This document shows positions 62,475-64,000 of a stretch of DNA of 64,000 nucleotides, in pieces; position 1 is the first letter of the stretch; the number at the start of each line of letters is the position of its first letter. The notes beneath the pieces were generated by a model. It was not told the origin of the DNA. It did not search any database and was given only the letters and a program-made list of their open reading frames with translations. Origin of the DNA: Bradyrhizobium sp. STM 3843. Lineage in GTDB: Bacteria; Pseudomonadota; Alphaproteobacteria; Rhizobiales; Xanthobacteraceae. The position numbers and the translations under genes were made by a program. The DNA lies in assembly GCF_000239815.1 (NCBI RefSeq), contig NZ_CAFK01000299.1, positions 124,001 through 188,000 on the forward strand, given 5' to 3'.

Positions 62475-63092
62475 ATGGATGAACCTTCAGCACCTCGCGG
62501 CTTCAGATCGAGGCGACAAACATCCGAAAACAACCGGTTGCCTCCCGGCCAATATCTCACGACCGACTTCCCGATTCTGTCCGCCGGGCCCACGCCGGAC
62601 GTGCGCGTCGCCGACTGGAAATTAGGCCTTCAACTTGGCGGGTCATTGCTGGGCGTGTGGACGTGGGACGAGTTCGAGGCCCTGCCCCAGACCACGATCA
62701 AGACCGACATTCACTGCGTTACCAAATGGACGAAGCTCGATACGTCCTGGCAGGGGGTCACGTTCGACGATCTTCTGAAAGCGGTCGGGCTCGAGGAGCC
62801 GCCGGAAGCCTATGTCATGGCCCATTGCGACGGCGGCTATACGACCAATGTTCCCGTTGCCGATCTGATCGGCGGAAAAGCGATGATCGCGAGCCGCTAC
62901 GACGGCTTGCCGCTCGCGCCCGCCCACGGCGGCCCGGCCCGCCTCCTGGTGCCGCACCTCTACTTCTGGAAGAGCGCCAAATGGGTGCGGAGACTTCGCT
63001 TCATGGCCGAGGACGATCGGGGCTTCTGGGAATCGCGCGGATATCACAGTTACGGCGATCCCTGGAAGGAACAGCGATATGACGGCGACTGA
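62475..63092 (+). CDS. sulfite-oxidase-like molybdopterin protein (YedY/MsrP relative)
   Basis: A 205-residue single-domain protein of the oxidoreductase molybdopterin-binding family. The catalytic Cys81 is in TDIHCVTKWTKLDTSW; GYTTNVPVADLIGG, the HGGPARLLVPHLYFWKSAKW segment and RGYHSYGDPW also fit. There is no Tat signal, so it is a cytoplasmic type, which usually works with a neighbouring flavin reductase. ATG 62475 overlaps nothing upstream. It overlaps the reductase start by 14 bases. Confidence 0.88.
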   Translation: MDEPSAPRGFRSRRQTSENNRLPPGQYLTTDFPILSAGPTPDVRVADWKLGLQLGGSLLGVWTWDEFEALPQTTIKTDIHCVTKWTKLDTSWQGVTFDDLLKAVGLEEPPEAYVMAHCDGGYTTNVPVADLIGGKAMIASRYDGLPLAPAHGGPARLLVPHLYFWKSAKWVRRLRFMAEDDRGFWESRGYHSYGDPWKEQRYDGD

Positions 63093-63839
63093 TACGCGCC
63101 CGGCGCCGCGCAAGATCGAATGGCAGGTCGGCCGGGTGCAGGCTCTCGTGGACGAAACGAGCCGGGTCAAGAGCATCATCCTGCAGCCGACGAGCTGGTC
63201 CGGCCACCTGCCGGTCAGCACGTCGACGTACGCCTCACCGCCAGCAACGGCTACCGGGCCGAGCGAAGCTACTCCATCGCGTCGCCTCCGGAAGACGGAC
63301 GCCTCACGCTCACCGTGGAGCGGGTCAGGGACGGCGAGGTTTCCTCCTATCTCCTCGACGAGCTGCGCGTCGGTGACGACCTCGAATTTCGCGGCCCCAT
63401 TGGCGGCTACTTCGTCTGGAGCCGGAATCATGGTGGCCCGATCTGCCTCATCGCGGGCGGCACGGGGATCACGCCGCTGATGGCCATGCTCCGCCACCGC
63501 GAGAAGTCGTCCGACGCTACGCCCGCCCTGTTGATCTATTCGGCGCGCAGTCTGGCAGACGTGGTGTACCGCAAGGAACTCGATGCGATGGCGTCTCGCG
63601 ACGATGATTTGCGCCTGGTCTACGCGCTTACGCGCGAGCAACCGAGCGACTGGCTCGGGCATTGCGGAAGGATCGACGAGGCCCTGCTCGCGGGCCACTG
63701 CTTTCCGCGCGAACAAAACCCGACGAGCTTCGTTTGCGGACCGACGGACTTCGTCGAAAGCATCGCAAGAATGCTCGTGCGGCTCGGTTTCGATCCGCTC
63801 ACCATCAAGACCGAACGTTTCGGACCTTCGGGAGGATGA
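63079..63839 (+). pseudogene. ferredoxin/flavin reductase (FAD/NAD-binding), frameshifted
   Basis: From ATG 63079 the protein starts MTATDTRPAPRKIEWQVGRV and runs to SWSGHLP in frame one. The family then expects GQHVDVRLTASNGYRAERSYSI, which continues in another frame from about 63211 to the stop at 63839 (RSYSIASPPEDGRL, AGGTGITPLMAML, FVCGPTDFVES). One G missing from CCGG(G)TCAG at about 63211-63214 would restore a ~253-residue reductase. It probably supplied electrons to the molybdopterin protein. Real mutation or assembly error cannot be told apart. Confidence 0.75.
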
Positions 63840-63844
63840 TCGCC

Positions 63845-64000
63845 ATGGCCTGCAACATCGCCGATCTCGTGCTTGACGGGCATCCGGGCACGCACCTGCT
63901 TCAGGAGGCGTTTGCCTTCGACATCACGCTGACCTGGATCGAGTGCGAGACATGCAACAGCGTGTGCGGCCTTGGCTCTTTGACCCTGGACGGAGGCGCC
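63845..64000 (+). CDS. DUF6510-family protein, N-terminal part
   Basis: The open frame starts MACNIADLVLDGHPGTHLLQEAF and includes WIECETCNSVCGLGS, with two CxxC pairs as in a zinc ribbon. It runs off the window end. GGGAGGATGATC lies before the ATG. The trio of sulfite-oxidase-like protein, reductase and DUF6510 is a recurring arrangement that I recall from rhizobia and actinobacteria. The DUF number is from memory. Confidence 0.65.
   Translation, partial: MACNIADLVLDGHPGTHLLQEAFAFDITLTWIECETCNSVCGLGSLTLDGGA

Noticed and set aside
1-64000. CRISPR arrays, prophage genes and transposases
   Set aside because: No array of regular repeats, and no integrase, capsid, terminase or transposase frame was found.

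Overview
The window looks like a chromosome segment from an alphaproteobacterium of the Bradyrhizobium/Rhodopseudomonas group. The evidence is the high G+C with GC-rich codon use, a C4-type 5-aminolevulinate synthase (HemA), a family-typical set of tiny genes (DUF6894, DUF1236-like, short Cys-rich proteins), and a formate dehydrogenase cluster carrying DUF3305/DUF3306/DUF6352/DUF6505. Assignment is by recognition only; no search was run.

Layout. (1) 1-2.0 kb: the 3' part of a GlcD-type FAD-linked oxidase and two tiny genes. (2) 2.2-10.5 kb: a block bracketed by two degenerate ~108-bp direct repeats, each ending in the 3' half of a CAU-anticodon tRNA. It holds an orphan OmpR-type regulator, a Sel1-repeat protein, a type I secretion adaptor and ABC exporter, and a beta-propeller protein. 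(3) 11.6-22.9 kb: a membrane-bound, Tat-exported, Cys-containing formate dehydrogenase with accessory genes on the minus strand, plus a divergent 672-aa protein with several 4Fe-4S motifs. (4) 23-26.8 kb: a frameshifted WD40-cytochrome c gene, several tiny exported proteins and a relic of sdhA. (5) 26.9-35 kb: a hydrogenase-4-like operon (hyfB,C,E,F,G,I homologues) whose large subunit has lost all four NiFe-ligand cysteines. It is an energy-converting-hydrogenase-related (Ehr) complex, bracketed by two paralogous XRE regulators. (6) 36.4-46.4 kb: a tight minus-strand operon with a polar amino-acid-type ABC transporter, two shikimate-dehydrogenase-like enzymes, a CaiB/BaiF CoA-transferase, a MaoC dehydratase, a VOC protein and a PanE-like reductase, with a divergent LysR gene. 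It ends in an AroQ-oxidoreductase chimera and is flanked by a 32-bp direct repeat. (7) 46.9-52.6 kb: a hybrid histidine-kinase gene, hemA, tiny genes and a FixJ-like regulator. (8) 52.4-60.4 kb: a urease operon ureD-A-J-B-C-F-G without ureE, then a beta-propeller protein and two cytochrome P460 proteins. (9) 60.7-64 kb: an amidase, and a sulfite-oxidase-like protein, a frameshifted flavin reductase and the start of a DUF6510 gene.

How parts may work together. Formate oxidation by the periplasmic dehydrogenase feeds the quinone pool through its cytochrome b subunit. The nearby Ehr complex keeps the ion-pumping membrane arm and the NuoB-type iron-sulfur subunit but cannot make H2 at a NiFe site, so its electron partner is unknown. 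Its own operon lacks a ferredoxin subunit, and the multi-cluster protein at 20.9 kb is a possible but unproven donor. The amidase and urease could work in sequence on amides and urea. The most interesting systems are the Ehr operon with its paired regulators and the tRNA-flanked secretion block. Three genes carry single-base frameshifts, so either this strain is losing genes or the assembly has indel errors.
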